Below, piece after piece: positions 56,790 to 64,000 of a stretch of 64,000 nucleotides of DNA. Made by a program: the position numbers and the translations under genes. The notes under the pieces were generated by a model. It had not been told where the DNA came from. It was given only the letters and a program-made list of their open reading frames with translations, and made no database searches. Position 1 is the first letter of the stretch; every line of letters begins with the position of its first letter. The stretch comes from Gammaproteobacteria bacterium (GTDB lineage Bacteria > Pseudomonadota > Gammaproteobacteria > SZUA-152), in NCBI GenBank assembly GCA_029882975.1, contig JAOUJW010000021.1, positions 1 through 64,000 of the forward strand, written 5' to 3'.

Positions 56790-57302
56790 AGCACGGCTCG
56801 CTGTAAGCGATGCTCACCCACTTTACGCGTGTTGGATTTACTTTGCACGGAATCTTGTTGCGATTCTTTGCGGATTGAAAAATTGCAGCGTGAAATAGTA
56901 TGTTCAACCATCTTTATCGCACTGTCTTAAGTAAGTTCAAATACGCTTACGTATAAAATCCGGTTTTCATTTTTGTAAACATTGTCAGCTAAGTGACAAT
57001 TAATTTTGAGGGTCCTGTTGTTTAATAGGGGCGTCGATAGGCAGTCGTTGTTAAGTGTTAATCAGAGTTTCCCTAGGTCTGTTAATCCTTTCTCAATCTG
57101 ACTGTTGTGTGAAGCTCAGGGCCTTGCAAAAGCATAGCGTCAAAACAGGCTTACATTGCGAAGTAGAGTTGGAGTCGGTTTTTTCGACGTTTCTTAATCC
57201 ACCGGTATCGAATGCTAAGTTTTACGTCGGCGCAGTTCCTGTGACCGAATGTCGGCTTGCAGGTTTCTTACTAACAGATAGATTTACATGGAGTAGAAGT
57301 AG
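56790..57302. other. 513-base intergenic region upstream of the orphan solute-binding gene
   Basis: It contains a perfect 7-bp inverted repeat, ATTGTCA-N6-TGACAAT, at 56981-57000, and a TATAAAAT-like -10 at about 56951. A reading frame at 57055-57306 has no ribosome binding site and overlaps the next gene start; I do not count it as a gene. Confidence 0.5.
56981..57000. promoter_or_regulatory. Inverted repeat ATTGTCA/TGACAAT
   Basis: Perfect 7-bp arms with a 6-base spacer, a size suited to a dimeric repressor, or a weak terminator for the Sel1 gene followed by TAATTTT. Confidence 0.4.
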
Positions 57303-58751
57303 ATGAGTATACAAACAAGAAAAAAGCTAATCTTAGGTCTGGGAATGATCGCAGTGGCAGGCAGTGCAATGGCTCAGCCGGTAGCAGAGCCGAAAAACTA
57401 TACCCTCAAGGGAGATTGCGCCTTCTTGCCCGCTGCCAGAGCCACCGAGTTTCACGGAAACCCCGTTGATGCCGATCTGCGTCTGGGGATGGCGGGTAAC
57501 CAGTGGGTGGTGTTTGACAAAGTGATGCAGGCTTTTAATCTGTCCCGTGGAATCACTCCAGCCGGCGAACCGTCTCACCACGCCAACCCTTATTACACCC
57601 TGGCAGATTTACAGGCGGAAGCACGTTCTTACTACATCCAGTTGATTCCTCCGGGTCAAATTCGCAAACAAATTAAATCCGGATGTTTGGTTCTGGGTAA
57701 TGACGATGACCGTAACTTTTTACCCGGCAGCATTCAAGTGGATTTTGATGTGTTCGCGTCAACCAATTATAACTTGATGCAGGATCTGGCTAAGTCCGGC
57801 TTTGTAACCGAAGCAGTTCCCTACATAAAGAACAAGTTAGACTTGATGGTGTTGAAGGGTAACCCTAAAAATATAGGTACCGATACTTATCCTGGTACGC
57901 CAAGTCCGGAGTTTGATAAGCAGTTTGATATTATTATGGACCTGCTCTCAGGTGACACCGTCACTTCCAACCTGGATCATATTAATGAGGGTATTCACAA
58001 TGCTGCCAATAATTTCATGAAGGCGTCGCACGATTATGTACGCGCCAATGACAATGATGCGAATATCACCATGAGTTATACACTTGCCAATGGTGTTGCG
58101 GTGACTGAGACACACACGGCATCCCAGTGGATTCAACGTGCGTTGAGCGTGGTGGCTTTACCTTTGCCGGGTTCTCCGGGAGCTGCGCGGTTAATCACCC
58201 GGGATGCGGGGGAAAATCACGCTTCGCATAACCTGGCGGATCTGGGGTGTGTGTATGGGGACGGTCAGTATCAATTCTGTGAGTATGCTACGTTAAACAA
58301 ACCCAACACCCATGAGTCCCGGGTGCATCATGTGGAAACGCCTAATGGCTTGCAGGGCATAAGCGGATTTGTACCAGTGGATGTGGGTTTCGTTTGGATT
58401 ACTGAGCTGGCATATGTGCTGAATCAGTATGCAACGTCCACAGACGCACCGGTTCAGGGTATGGTGGGTGCTCAGGATATTTCCAATCTGGGAATTCCCA
58501 GCCCGGACGGTCTTGTCAACAAACCGGGTACTTATTCCCTGGCGGTGTTAGCCACGGCCAAAAATCCCACGCGTGCACAGCAGTTTATCGACTTTGTTCG
58601 ATCTCCTGAAGGGCAGGCGGCTTATACCAATGGCGGTTTTCAAGGCCTAACTGATGCGGAGCTATCCAAAGGGAAATGCTATTCCTTGGATCGCAGTATT
58701 CCAGAGCCAACATTTAGCGAGTGGGACCGGGTGAATAACTCGTGTCAATAA
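57303..58751 (+). CDS. Periplasmic solute-binding-like protein, orphan
   Basis: 482 residues. Signal peptide to about residue 24 (AMA|QPV). The C-terminal segment AQQFIDFVRSPEGQAAYTNGGF is characteristic of ModA/phosphate/sulfate-type periplasmic binding proteins, and VDFDVFASTNYNLMQDLAKSG (about 138-158) looks like part of the first lobe. Near residues 70-110 and 250-330 it has insertions without counterparts I know; several Cys could form disulfides. No ABC permease or ATPase gene is nearby, so the ligand is unknown. A strong hairpin follows its stop. Confidence 0.75.
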   Translation: MSIQTRKKLILGLGMIAVAGSAMAQPVAEPKNYTLKGDCAFLPAARATEFHGNPVDADLRLGMAGNQWVVFDKVMQAFNLSRGITPAGEPSHHANPYYTLADLQAEARSYYIQLIPPGQIRKQIKSGCLVLGNDDDRNFLPGSIQVDFDVFASTNYNLMQDLAKSGFVTEAVPYIKNKLDLMVLKGNPKNIGTDTYPGTPSPEFDKQFDIIMDLLSGDTVTSNLDHINEGIHNAANNFMKASHDYVRANDNDANITMSYTLANGVAVTETHTASQWIQRALSVVALPLPGSPGAARLITRDAGENHASHNLADLGCVYGDGQYQFCEYATLNKPNTHESRVHHVETPNGLQGISGFVPVDVGFVWITELAYVLNQYATSTDAPVQGMVGAQDISNLGIPSPDGLVNKPGTYSLAVLATAKNPTRAQQFIDFVRSPEGQAAYTNGGFQGLTDAELSKGKCYSLDRSIPEPTFSEWDRVNNSCQ

Positions 58752-58778
58752 CGGCCAGAAGCCGGTAGTTGTTAATGG

Positions 58779-58806
58779 AAAGACCCACTTTTTGAAGTGG
58801 GTCTTT
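58779..58806 (+). terminator. 12-bp hairpin terminator after the solute-binding gene
   Basis: AAAGACCCACTT and AAGTGGGTCTTT form a perfect 12-bp stem with a TTTG loop, 27 bases after the stop. The T tract is only TTT, but the A/T stem ends could act in either direction. Confidence 0.85.
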
Positions 58807-58821
58807 CTGAATAATTGGGGC

Positions 58822-58827
58822 TATAAT
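58822..58827 (+). promoter_or_regulatory. -10 box TATAAT just before the UPF0158 gene
   Basis: Perfect TATAAT ending 7 bases before ATG 58834. Transcription would start at or next to the start codon, giving a leaderless mRNA; no ribosome binding site is present and no good -35 is seen. Confidence 0.4.
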
Positions 58828-58833
58828 TAGCCT

Positions 58834-59268
58834 ATGACAGTTAAATTCGACGATATTATGGAAGCATTCGACTTCGTGGCCTATGGGGGAATGTACGAAC
58901 ACGAGGCTTATATTTGCCGCCAATCCGGAAAAGTGTATTGGAATTCCGAATTTGGTGACAATTTTGAAGAATTGCCTGATGATATTACCGACGATAGCAA
59001 ATATGTTGGGATCCCTCACAAAACAGAGCTGGATCTAGGCAGTGAACTGGCGTTGAAATTTGTAGCTCAGTTCTGTCCCCAACACCTGGATCAGGTTGAT
59101 AAAATATTTCACCGTAAAGGTGCCTACGCCAATTTCAAAGCCCTCATGGAGCTCGACGGTTTGATCGATCAATGGTACGAGTTTGAAAATCGTGCCAGCG
59201 AGGAAGCCCTGCGGGAGTGGTGCCGGGACAATGATATTGAGATCGAGGAAATGCCGGCCACGGCATAG
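58834..59268 (+). CDS. UPF0158-family protein
   Basis: 144 residues, acidic, cytoplasmic. Features FDDIMEAFDFVAYGG, GKVYWNSEF, LPDDITDDSKYVGIPHKTELDLG and WCRDNDIEIE match the UPF0158 family, of unknown function. It lies directly after a terminator and may be read from a leaderless transcript (see the -10 box). The coiled-coil membrane gene is convergent, 12 bases away. Confidence 0.85.
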   Translation: MTVKFDDIMEAFDFVAYGGMYEHEAYICRQSGKVYWNSEFGDNFEELPDDITDDSKYVGIPHKTELDLGSELALKFVAQFCPQHLDQVDKIFHRKGAYANFKALMELDGLIDQWYEFENRASEEALREWCRDNDIEIEEMPATA

Positions 59269-59280
59269 ACTTCTATAAGC

Positions 59281-60369
59281 TTACAGAGTTTCTTTCCCAT
59301 CCGAAGTTGTTTCCGGTTTTCCTAAAATTGAATCCCGGTGCCGCCACAATACATATATTGGATAGGCCAGGGTCGCAATACAGGCGGTAACGGAAATTCC
59401 GAAACTAAGACTCCAAGGTACGCCGCTGTTAAATTCGGTTATGGGTTTGCTTTGGAGGATAAGCAATGTTGCCATTATTTGTATGGCCGGAATGGTCATA
59501 TAGGTCAGCAGTCTGATTAGGGCTGAATAACCATTGTAGCGTCGCATAAAAACACTGACGGGGTAATATTGGAGCTCATCTTTATAAGTGTGTAGCAGGG
59601 GATTCTTGCTTATGGTGAGAATTTCATCGATGCGGTCAAACAAAGCATGAAAACTGAGCAGCAGCAATAAGGGAATAAAGGCGAGAATATCCCGTGGGTT
59701 AATACGTAACCCTAGCCATGGTAAGCGGGTTTTATCTTTTTGAATGCGGCTGGATTCCTGTTGTAATTTCTTCTGATGAATTTGTGCGGCCGTCCTTTCT
59801 GCTTCCAGCGACGCGATTTTCTTTTTTGTATTCTCAGCATGTTTGCGTTTGTTGCGACTCAAATCCTGTTTAGCCTTGTTGAACTTCGTTTCGTTAACTT
59901 CCATTTTTTTTATGGTGTCCTGGAGATTCATAAACAAGTCCAATCCGGGTTCTCCGTCGATTTTTAGGCGTTCCACCACTTTTTCGTGACTGCCGGAGTA
60001 ATCCTTGAGATAAGACTCGTACTTTTGTTTCATTTTTTTGCGGGCAGGCAAATCGTTTGGCCACGTGTCCAGTTCCAGTTTGGCTGCATCATAGTCCAGT
60101 TTGATGCGGCGGTATTGGGTGGGAGATTGGAGCTTGCTGTCTGTTAAGCGTTCTATTTCAGTGGATAGCGCTTTGATGCGGTTGTCAAAGTGAGTCATTT
60201 TGGGTTGGAAATTTTGAATCAGAAGGGTGTCGCGAAACACCAACAATAGGATCAGTAAGGCGAAAACGCCAAGTAAGGTATTGATTAAATAAATTTTCCT
60301 GATCTGTATGAAAGTTTCTTTAAAGGCATCATACAGTACTTCCGCCCGGTCCACAGTTTTGCTCTCCAA
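59281..60369 (-). CDS. Coiled-coil membrane protein, function unknown
   Basis: 362 residues. One transmembrane helix near residues 29-47, a long charged coiled coil from about 65 to 215 (many K, E, Q, with KKMKQKYESYLKDYSG and NKAKQDLSRNKRKHAENTKKK), then three helices near 228-246, 283-305 and 320-345. The coiled coil is probably in the periplasm or cytoplasm between membrane anchors; topology is not decided by eye. No family is recognised. It is monocistronic. Confidence 0.75.
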   Translation of the reverse strand: MESKTVDRAEVLYDAFKETFIQIRKIYLINTLLGVFALLILLLVFRDTLLIQNFQPKMTHFDNRIKALSTEIERLTDSKLQSPTQYRRIKLDYDAAKLELDTWPNDLPARKKMKQKYESYLKDYSGSHEKVVERLKIDGEPGLDLFMNLQDTIKKMEVNETKFNKAKQDLSRNKRKHAENTKKKIASLEAERTAAQIHQKKLQQESSRIQKDKTRLPWLGLRINPRDILAFIPLLLLLSFHALFDRIDEILTISKNPLLHTYKDELQYYPVSVFMRRYNGYSALIRLLTYMTIPAIQIMATLLILQSKPITEFNSGVPWSLSFGISVTACIATLAYPIYVLWRHRDSILGKPETTSDGKETL

Positions 60370-60523
60370 TGTTATTTTAGGGAACCTCAGGGCATTATCG
60401 GTTACAGCCGCGAATCATTAAGGTAGGTGATAGGCTAAAATACTAAATTGAGGCACAGTTCCTTCTATTTAATGGGTTATCCGGGGCTTTATTTTTTATC
60501 CCCGACGCTGTTATACTGCGCCC

Positions 60524-60628
60524 ATGAATACATTCGCACAGATTATTAATCGTATTATGCATCGCCGCTCACTGAAGCTATGGGCGACCGCTAACCTGTG
60601 CGCTGTGAATTCGGGGGATGACTGCTAA
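60524..60628 (+). CDS. Possible 34-residue leader peptide or small protein
   Basis: ATG 60524 to TAA 60628, reading MNTFAQIINRIMHRRSLKLW then an ATANLCAV segment and GDDC end. TATACT lies 7 bases before the start codon, so the transcript would be near-leaderless; there is no clear ribosome binding site. A strong terminator begins 31 bases after the stop, the layout of a leader peptide plus attenuator or of a small free-standing gene. No family is recognised. Confidence 0.35.
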   Translation: MNTFAQIINRIMHRRSLKLWATANLCAVNSGDDC

Positions 60629-60658
60629 GACGATACACTTCTCCGATTCATGAATTAT

Positions 60659-60694
60659 AAAAGGCCGCAGGTTGAAAAATCTGCGGCCTTTTTG
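60659..60694 (+). terminator. Strong intrinsic terminator, possible attenuator
   Basis: AAAAGGCCGCAG pairs with CTGCGGCCTTTTT around a 10-base loop. It ends any transcript from the short ORF before the next genes. Confidence 0.92.
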
Positions 60695-60743
60695 TTTGCG
60701 TCACCTTAAACATCACTTTCCTATTTAGCAAGGGAGCAAAACC

Positions 60744-60854
60744 ATGAAAATGTTCAAAATCATTCTGAATCAATCTGCTGAGCTATCCATAACTTGTATT
60801 CATCGCCGTTTACACGAGTGGGGGCACGAACCCGGAGGGCGACATGATGGCTGA
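60744..60854 (+). CDS. 36-residue small ORF overlapping the transglutaminase-like gene
   Basis: ATG 60744 has a strong AGGGAG site 8 bases upstream. It encodes 36 residues (MKMFKIILNQSAEL start, CIHRRLHEWGHEPGG later) and its stop lies 11 bases inside the next gene, so translation could be coupled. It shares an HRR-Leu-Trp pattern and a M-x-x-F-x-x-I-x-N start with the short ORF at 60524. Function is unknown; it may be a true small protein or an upstream coupling ORF. Confidence 0.45.
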   Translation: MKMFKIILNQSAELSITCIHRRLHEWGHEPGGRHDG

Positions 60855-61434
60855 CGCGTTTGGAATGGAACACTTGTATTTATCTCATACGGCTGTTATC
60901 GATTGGCAAAACACGGCTATTCGCACCCAGGCTCGTGCCTTGCGTGATCGCGATTCGGTAAACACCGCCAGGAATTGTTTTGAGTGGGTCCGGGATGAAA
61001 TTGGGCACAGTATGGATCATCAGTATTCCCGAGTGACTTGGAGTGCGTCACAGGTAATAAGGGCAGGTCACGGTCTGTGTTATGCCAAAAGCCATTTATT
61101 GGCGGCCTTGTTACGTGCCAATGGCATAGCCGCCGGGTTCAGTTATCAACGCTTACGGGATGATGCAGGCTCTTTTTGTCTACACGGTTTCAATGGCCTG
61201 TATTTACCGGAGCTGGGTTGGTATCGCGTGGATGCCCGTGGTAACAAACCGGGTATCAATGCGGGGTTTGATCCGCCCGATGAAAAATTGGCATTCAGCA
61301 ACGCGCAGACCGGTGAAATAGACTATGGCATGATTGTTCCGCAGCCGTGGCCCGGTGTAGTGCAGGCCTTGCAACAGGCGCGGGATTTAATGCAATTGTG
61401 GGCGAATCTACCGGCGGAAATCATTATGGGATAA
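60844..61434 (+). CDS. Transglutaminase-like cysteine-protease-fold protein
   Basis: 196 residues, GGAGGG site 5-6 bases before ATG 60844 (second ATG at 60847). The Cys-His-Asp triad is visible: Cys in GHGLCYAKSH (near 78), His in CLHGFNGLYL (near 118) and Asp in YRVDARGNK (near 131). There is no signal peptide. Family members hydrolyse or transfer peptide amides; the substrate is unknown. It is coupled to the small ORF upstream. Confidence 0.9.
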   Translation: MMADAFGMEHLYLSHTAVIDWQNTAIRTQARALRDRDSVNTARNCFEWVRDEIGHSMDHQYSRVTWSASQVIRAGHGLCYAKSHLLAALLRANGIAAGFSYQRLRDDAGSFCLHGFNGLYLPELGWYRVDARGNKPGINAGFDPPDEKLAFSNAQTGEIDYGMIVPQPWPGVVQALQQARDLMQLWANLPAEIIMG

Positions 61435-61478
61435 TCCGCTTGTACGCCATTAACTCCGGCCCTGAGAGGGGTCGGGGT

Positions 61479-62024
61479 CTAGTCTTCGATAAGTCCGGTC
61501 TTAAGGCCGTCGATGCTGGTTTGATTTTTTTCTTTCCAGTAGTCACGTATACCGGCTTCCCCTTTTTTTTCTGCCCATCGCTCCAAGGTGTCGCGCTCAC
61601 CGGTGTAATCGTATCTGGGGACTGCATAGCCACAGGATGTTTGTACTGAGTCCACGTGAATAAGAATAATTTGTCGTGTGCCGGGTAGGAGGGTGAATAA
61701 ATCAACGTAATCCTTCCACGTGGCATGGTGTGTGGGAATGCTTTCGCCGTGCCCGTAAAGTCTAAGGATCAACGGTTTTTCATCAAAACTGCAAAACATC
61801 ACGGTAATGCGGCCGTTTTCCAGCAAGTGTGCCGCAGTTTCATTGCCGCTGCCGGTGACATCCAGGTAAGCTACTGTATTGTCGTCTATAATACGAAAGG
61901 AATCCATGCCTTTGGGGGACAGATTAATTCGGCCGCTCACTGGAGCCGTAGATGTAAAAAACATTTTTTGATTAGCAATAAAGTCCCTATGGATTCCATC
62001 CAGTTTATCCGAGAATTTGGCCAT
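61479..62024 (-). CDS. Pyridoxamine 5'-phosphate oxidase-related flavin-binding protein
   Basis: 181 residues. PNPOx-like split barrel: FISTSAPVSGRINLSPKG-type start seen as FTSTAPVSGRINLSPKG (22-38), TVAYLDVTGSGNETAAHLLENGRITVMFC and LRLYGHGE. It probably binds FMN or F420-like cofactors, but the enzyme activity is not known. The C-terminal ~50 residues are charged. Convergent with the transglutaminase-like gene. Confidence 0.9.
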   Translation of the reverse strand: MAKFSDKLDGIHRDFIANQKMFFTSTAPVSGRINLSPKGMDSFRIIDDNTVAYLDVTGSGNETAAHLLENGRITVMFCSFDEKPLILRLYGHGESIPTHHATWKDYVDLFTLLPGTRQIILIHVDSVQTSCGYAVPRYDYTGERDTLERWAEKKGEAGIRDYWKEKNQTSIDGLKTGLIED

Positions 62025-62237
62025 TTCTTATTACCTTGTTAATGGATCATTGTGATAACCTTAGCATGGATAGGGTAGAAAACCTATAACAGGCATGGCA
62101 CTTTTTTACTAAGTCAGCCTTAGTCCAAGGCCAAATGTGACTTGGTTTATTGCGATCATGCATGGCTTGGCGTACCATTGGCAATGCTTCAAGCTAGGGC
62201 GAAACCTTCCAAAAAACTGGCGATGAGGAGGGCTGTT

Positions 62238-62606
62238 ATGGACAATCCCGTATATCCGTTCTTATTCCGGCTTATACCTGCTTTTGCGATATTGTTGGCA
62301 GGTGCACTACTATCTGCATGTGCGCCACCGCAACAATCCATATTACCGGATAAATATAAACGAACCTCATTGGTCGATTCTTACAAGTCCTGCGTGGCTC
62401 ACGGGACCAATATGCGTTACAACCCGCACACACCGGCAGACCATATTGTTCGAAAATCCATGGCTTCATGTCAGTTGTTTCGTAATCGCATGGTTAGTGA
62501 TTATCCAACGCGCTGGCGTGAGAACTATGCAAAAAAAATAGATTCGGAATTATATCAGCGCGAACTTGCCTGGGTGCTTGAAACCCGCCGTAAAGAAAAA
62601 CCATAG
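62238..62606 (+). CDS. Small lipoprotein, function unknown
   Basis: 122 residues from ATG 62238, which has GGAGGG 7 bases upstream; a frame from 62142 has no site. Signal peptide with lipobox LLSAC (Cys near 28). The mature part is short and basic, with two Cys (SCVAHG, ASCQLF) that could form a disulfide. The family is not recognised. The sugar-kinase gene starts 9 bases after its stop. Confidence 0.78.
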   Translation: MDNPVYPFLFRLIPAFAILLAGALLSACAPPQQSILPDKYKRTSLVDSYKSCVAHGTNMRYNPHTPADHIVRKSMASCQLFRNRMVSDYPTRWRENYAKKIDSELYQRELAWVLETRRKEKP

Positions 62607-62615
62607 ATTCTACGT

Positions 62616-64000
62616 ATGGATAAGCCACTTTATCTGGCCATAGATCAAGGCGGTCACTCCAGCCGTGCTTTGGTGTTCGATTCTGAGGGGCAAGTAGTCG
62701 CGCAGGCGAAGTACAATGTAAAGGTCAGCACACCCCAGCCCGACTGGGCGGAACAAAATGCGGAGGAACTGGTGTGGTCCATCCAAAGTGTACTCCAGGA
62801 AATTTTTCGGCAACTGGGAACGGATGTGAGATTAATAGTGGCTGCCGGTCTGGCTACACAACGCTCCAATGTGGTGTGCTGGGATCGTCACAGCGGTGTG
62901 GCACTATCCAGCGCCATCAGTTGGCAAGATCGCCGTGCCCATGCGTGGCTAAGCGGATTTGCTGATAAAGCCCACGAAATACACGCCCGAACCGGGTTGC
63001 TGCTTACGGCACACTACGGTGCCAGCAAACTGCGTTGGTGTGAAGACCACATACCGGCAGTCACCCAAGCGCTTACAGAAGGCCGACTGGCTTGGGGGCC
63101 CATGGCCGCTTATCTGGTGTACCAAATTACTCTGGAGCAACGACATTTGGTGGACCCGGCCAACGCCAGCCGTACTTTATTGTGGAACTTGCAACAACAG
63201 GACTGGGATCCATATTTGCTGGAACTTTTTGGGGTGACGCGGGAACCCTTGCCATCTTGTGTGGCGACTTGTTTTCAATATGGAACAATACCATTAGGTG
63301 AGCACCGGGTTCCTTTGGTTTTAGTGACCGGTGACCAGTCCGCTGCACTTTATGCTTACGGAAAGGCGAGTCCGGACACTGCCTATATCAATATGGGCAC
63401 CGGCGCGTTCTTACAAATTCCAACGGGGGATCAGGTTGTGTCTGTTCCCAGGTTGCTGTCCAGCATTGTCATACACGACGGAGTGCAAGCCGGCTATGTG
63501 TTGGAGTGTACGGTTAATGGTGCGGGTAGTGCTCTGACTCTGGTAGAGGATGAGTTGGGTATGAGCTATGAATTGGCCGAATCTCAGTTTGCCACCTGGT
63601 TGGATCAGGCGAATCATCCTCCTGTATTTCTTAATGGGGTTTCCGGCTTGGGCGCACCCTTTTGGATTCCCGATTTTAAGTCACGGTTTGCTGCGGTAGG
63701 GGATAAGGAAAATAAATGGGAGGATTGGGAGAAAATTGTTGCCGTGGCTGAGAGTATTATTTTTTTGTTGAAAGTGAATTTGGACACGATCGCTACGGCC
63801 ATTGAAACGCCGCTGCAGAAAATACTACTCACCGGAGGCTTGGCTTTAAGCGATGGCTTGTGCCAGCGTCTGGCGGATTTGAGTCGCCTGCCCGTGGAGC
63901 GGCCTGAAGAGTGTGAAGCCACAGCCAGAGGAACAGCTTTTTTGGTGGCCGGTGCTCCGGCACACTGGAGCGGGCATCACTCCCATTGGTTCTATCCCTG
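62616..64000 (+). CDS. FGGY-family carbohydrate kinase, 3' end outside the window
   Basis: About 461 residues are visible and the frame is open to the window end. The N-terminal ATPase motif reads AIDQGGHSSRALVFD where glycerol kinase has DQGTTSSR; GDQSAALYAYG (near 237), NMGTGAFLQIP and ECEATARGTAF near the C terminus are FGGY signatures. It phosphorylates a sugar or polyol with ATP; the Gly-His change in the first motif makes glycerol uncertain. There is no clear ribosome binding site before ATG 62616. Confidence 0.88.
   Translation, partial: MDKPLYLAIDQGGHSSRALVFDSEGQVVAQAKYNVKVSTPQPDWAEQNAEELVWSIQSVLQEIFRQLGTDVRLIVAAGLATQRSNVVCWDRHSGVALSSAISWQDRRAHAWLSGFADKAHEIHARTGLLLTAHYGASKLRWCEDHIPAVTQALTEGRLAWGPMAAYLVYQITLEQRHLVDPANASRTLLWNLQQQDWDPYLLELFGVTREPLPSCVATCFQYGTIPLGEHRVPLVLVTGDQSAALYAYGKASPDTAYINMGTGAFLQIPTGDQVVSVPRLLSSIVIHDGVQAGYVLECTVNGAGSALTLVEDELGMSYELAESQFATWLDQANHPPVFLNGVSGLGAPFWIPDFKSRFAAVGDKENKWEDWEKIVAVAESIIFLLKVNLDTIATAIETPLQKILLTGGLALSDGLCQRLADLSRLPVERPEECEATARGTAFLVAGAPAHWSGHHSHWFYP

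Larger units (their letters stand above)
60370..60843. other. Intergenic region with a short transcription unit
   Basis: It holds a GGGAACCTC sequence (60380-60388) like the end of the 41902 element, a TATACT -10 candidate (60512-60517), a 34-codon ORF (60524-60628), a strong terminator (60659-60694) and the start of a second short ORF (60744). Confidence 0.6.

Noticed and set aside
57055-57306. 83-codon frame before the solute-binding gene
   Set aside because: No ribosome binding site, and it overlaps the start of a well-supported gene.

Overview
This 64-kb window reads as an ordinary stretch of chromosome from a gammaproteobacterium of moderate G+C. The gene order petABC-sspAB, the run clpS-clpA-infA next to aat and bpt, trxB next to ftsK-lolA-serS, a trifunctional cysG and a type II secretion run are all gammaproteobacterial hallmarks. 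Two quinol-oxidising complexes sit side by side (an alternative complex III and a cytochrome bc1), which suggests a respiratory, possibly lithotrophic or methylotrophic, aquatic organism. I cannot name the genus. I found no tRNA, rRNA, CRISPR array, transposase or prophage genes.

Layout. 0-5.4 kb: the 5' end of a Gly/Met-repeat protein (minus strand), a large MFS/spermidine-synthase-like fusion, then a 1.7-kb region rich in small palindromes without a convincing gene. 5.4-12.8 kb: actA-actB1-actB2-actC-actD-actE-actF, alternative complex III with the B subunit encoded as two genes, closed by a bidirectional terminator and a convergent hemerythrin gene. 13.6-17.9 kb: petABC, then sspA-sspB-macrodomain gene. 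18.0-25.5 kb: a small lipoprotein, a 215-bp palindromic element, a rhombosortase carrying two poly-G tracts, and gspGHIJKLMN. 25.6-41.9 kb: housekeeping genes icd, clpS, clpA, infA, bpt, aat, an acyltransferase-like gene, trxB, ald, ftsK, lolA, crcB, serS, cysG. 41.9-46.0 kb: a MITE-like element, a response regulator with an unrecognised output region, a nitroreductase remnant and a PAS-PAS-PAS-GGDEF protein. 46.1-51.6 kb: a TetR/RND permease/LolA-like/beta-barrel cassette. 51.6-64 kb: accessory genes (DUF3592 protein, small outer-membrane protein, beta-propeller, Sel1 protein, orphan solute-binding protein, UPF0158, coiled-coil membrane protein, short ORFs with a terminator, transglutaminase-like protein, flavin-binding oxidase-like protein, small lipoprotein) ending in a truncated FGGY sugar kinase.

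How the genes work together. Quinol electrons can leave through Act or bc1 to soluble cytochrome c. The T2SS pseudopilins and platform proteins lie beside a rhombosortase, the protease expected to process GlyGly-CTERM proteins that T2SS exports. ClpS, ClpA, Aat and Bpt together form the bacterial N-degron pathway; SspB also feeds substrates to Clp proteases. The 46-51 kb cassette looks like a self-contained inner-to-outer-membrane lipid or hydrophobe transport line. The most novel points are the poly-G tracts in the rhombosortase, the repeat-expanded GspH leader, the transport cassette, the palindromic elements and the short-ORF/terminator unit at 60.5-60.9 kb.
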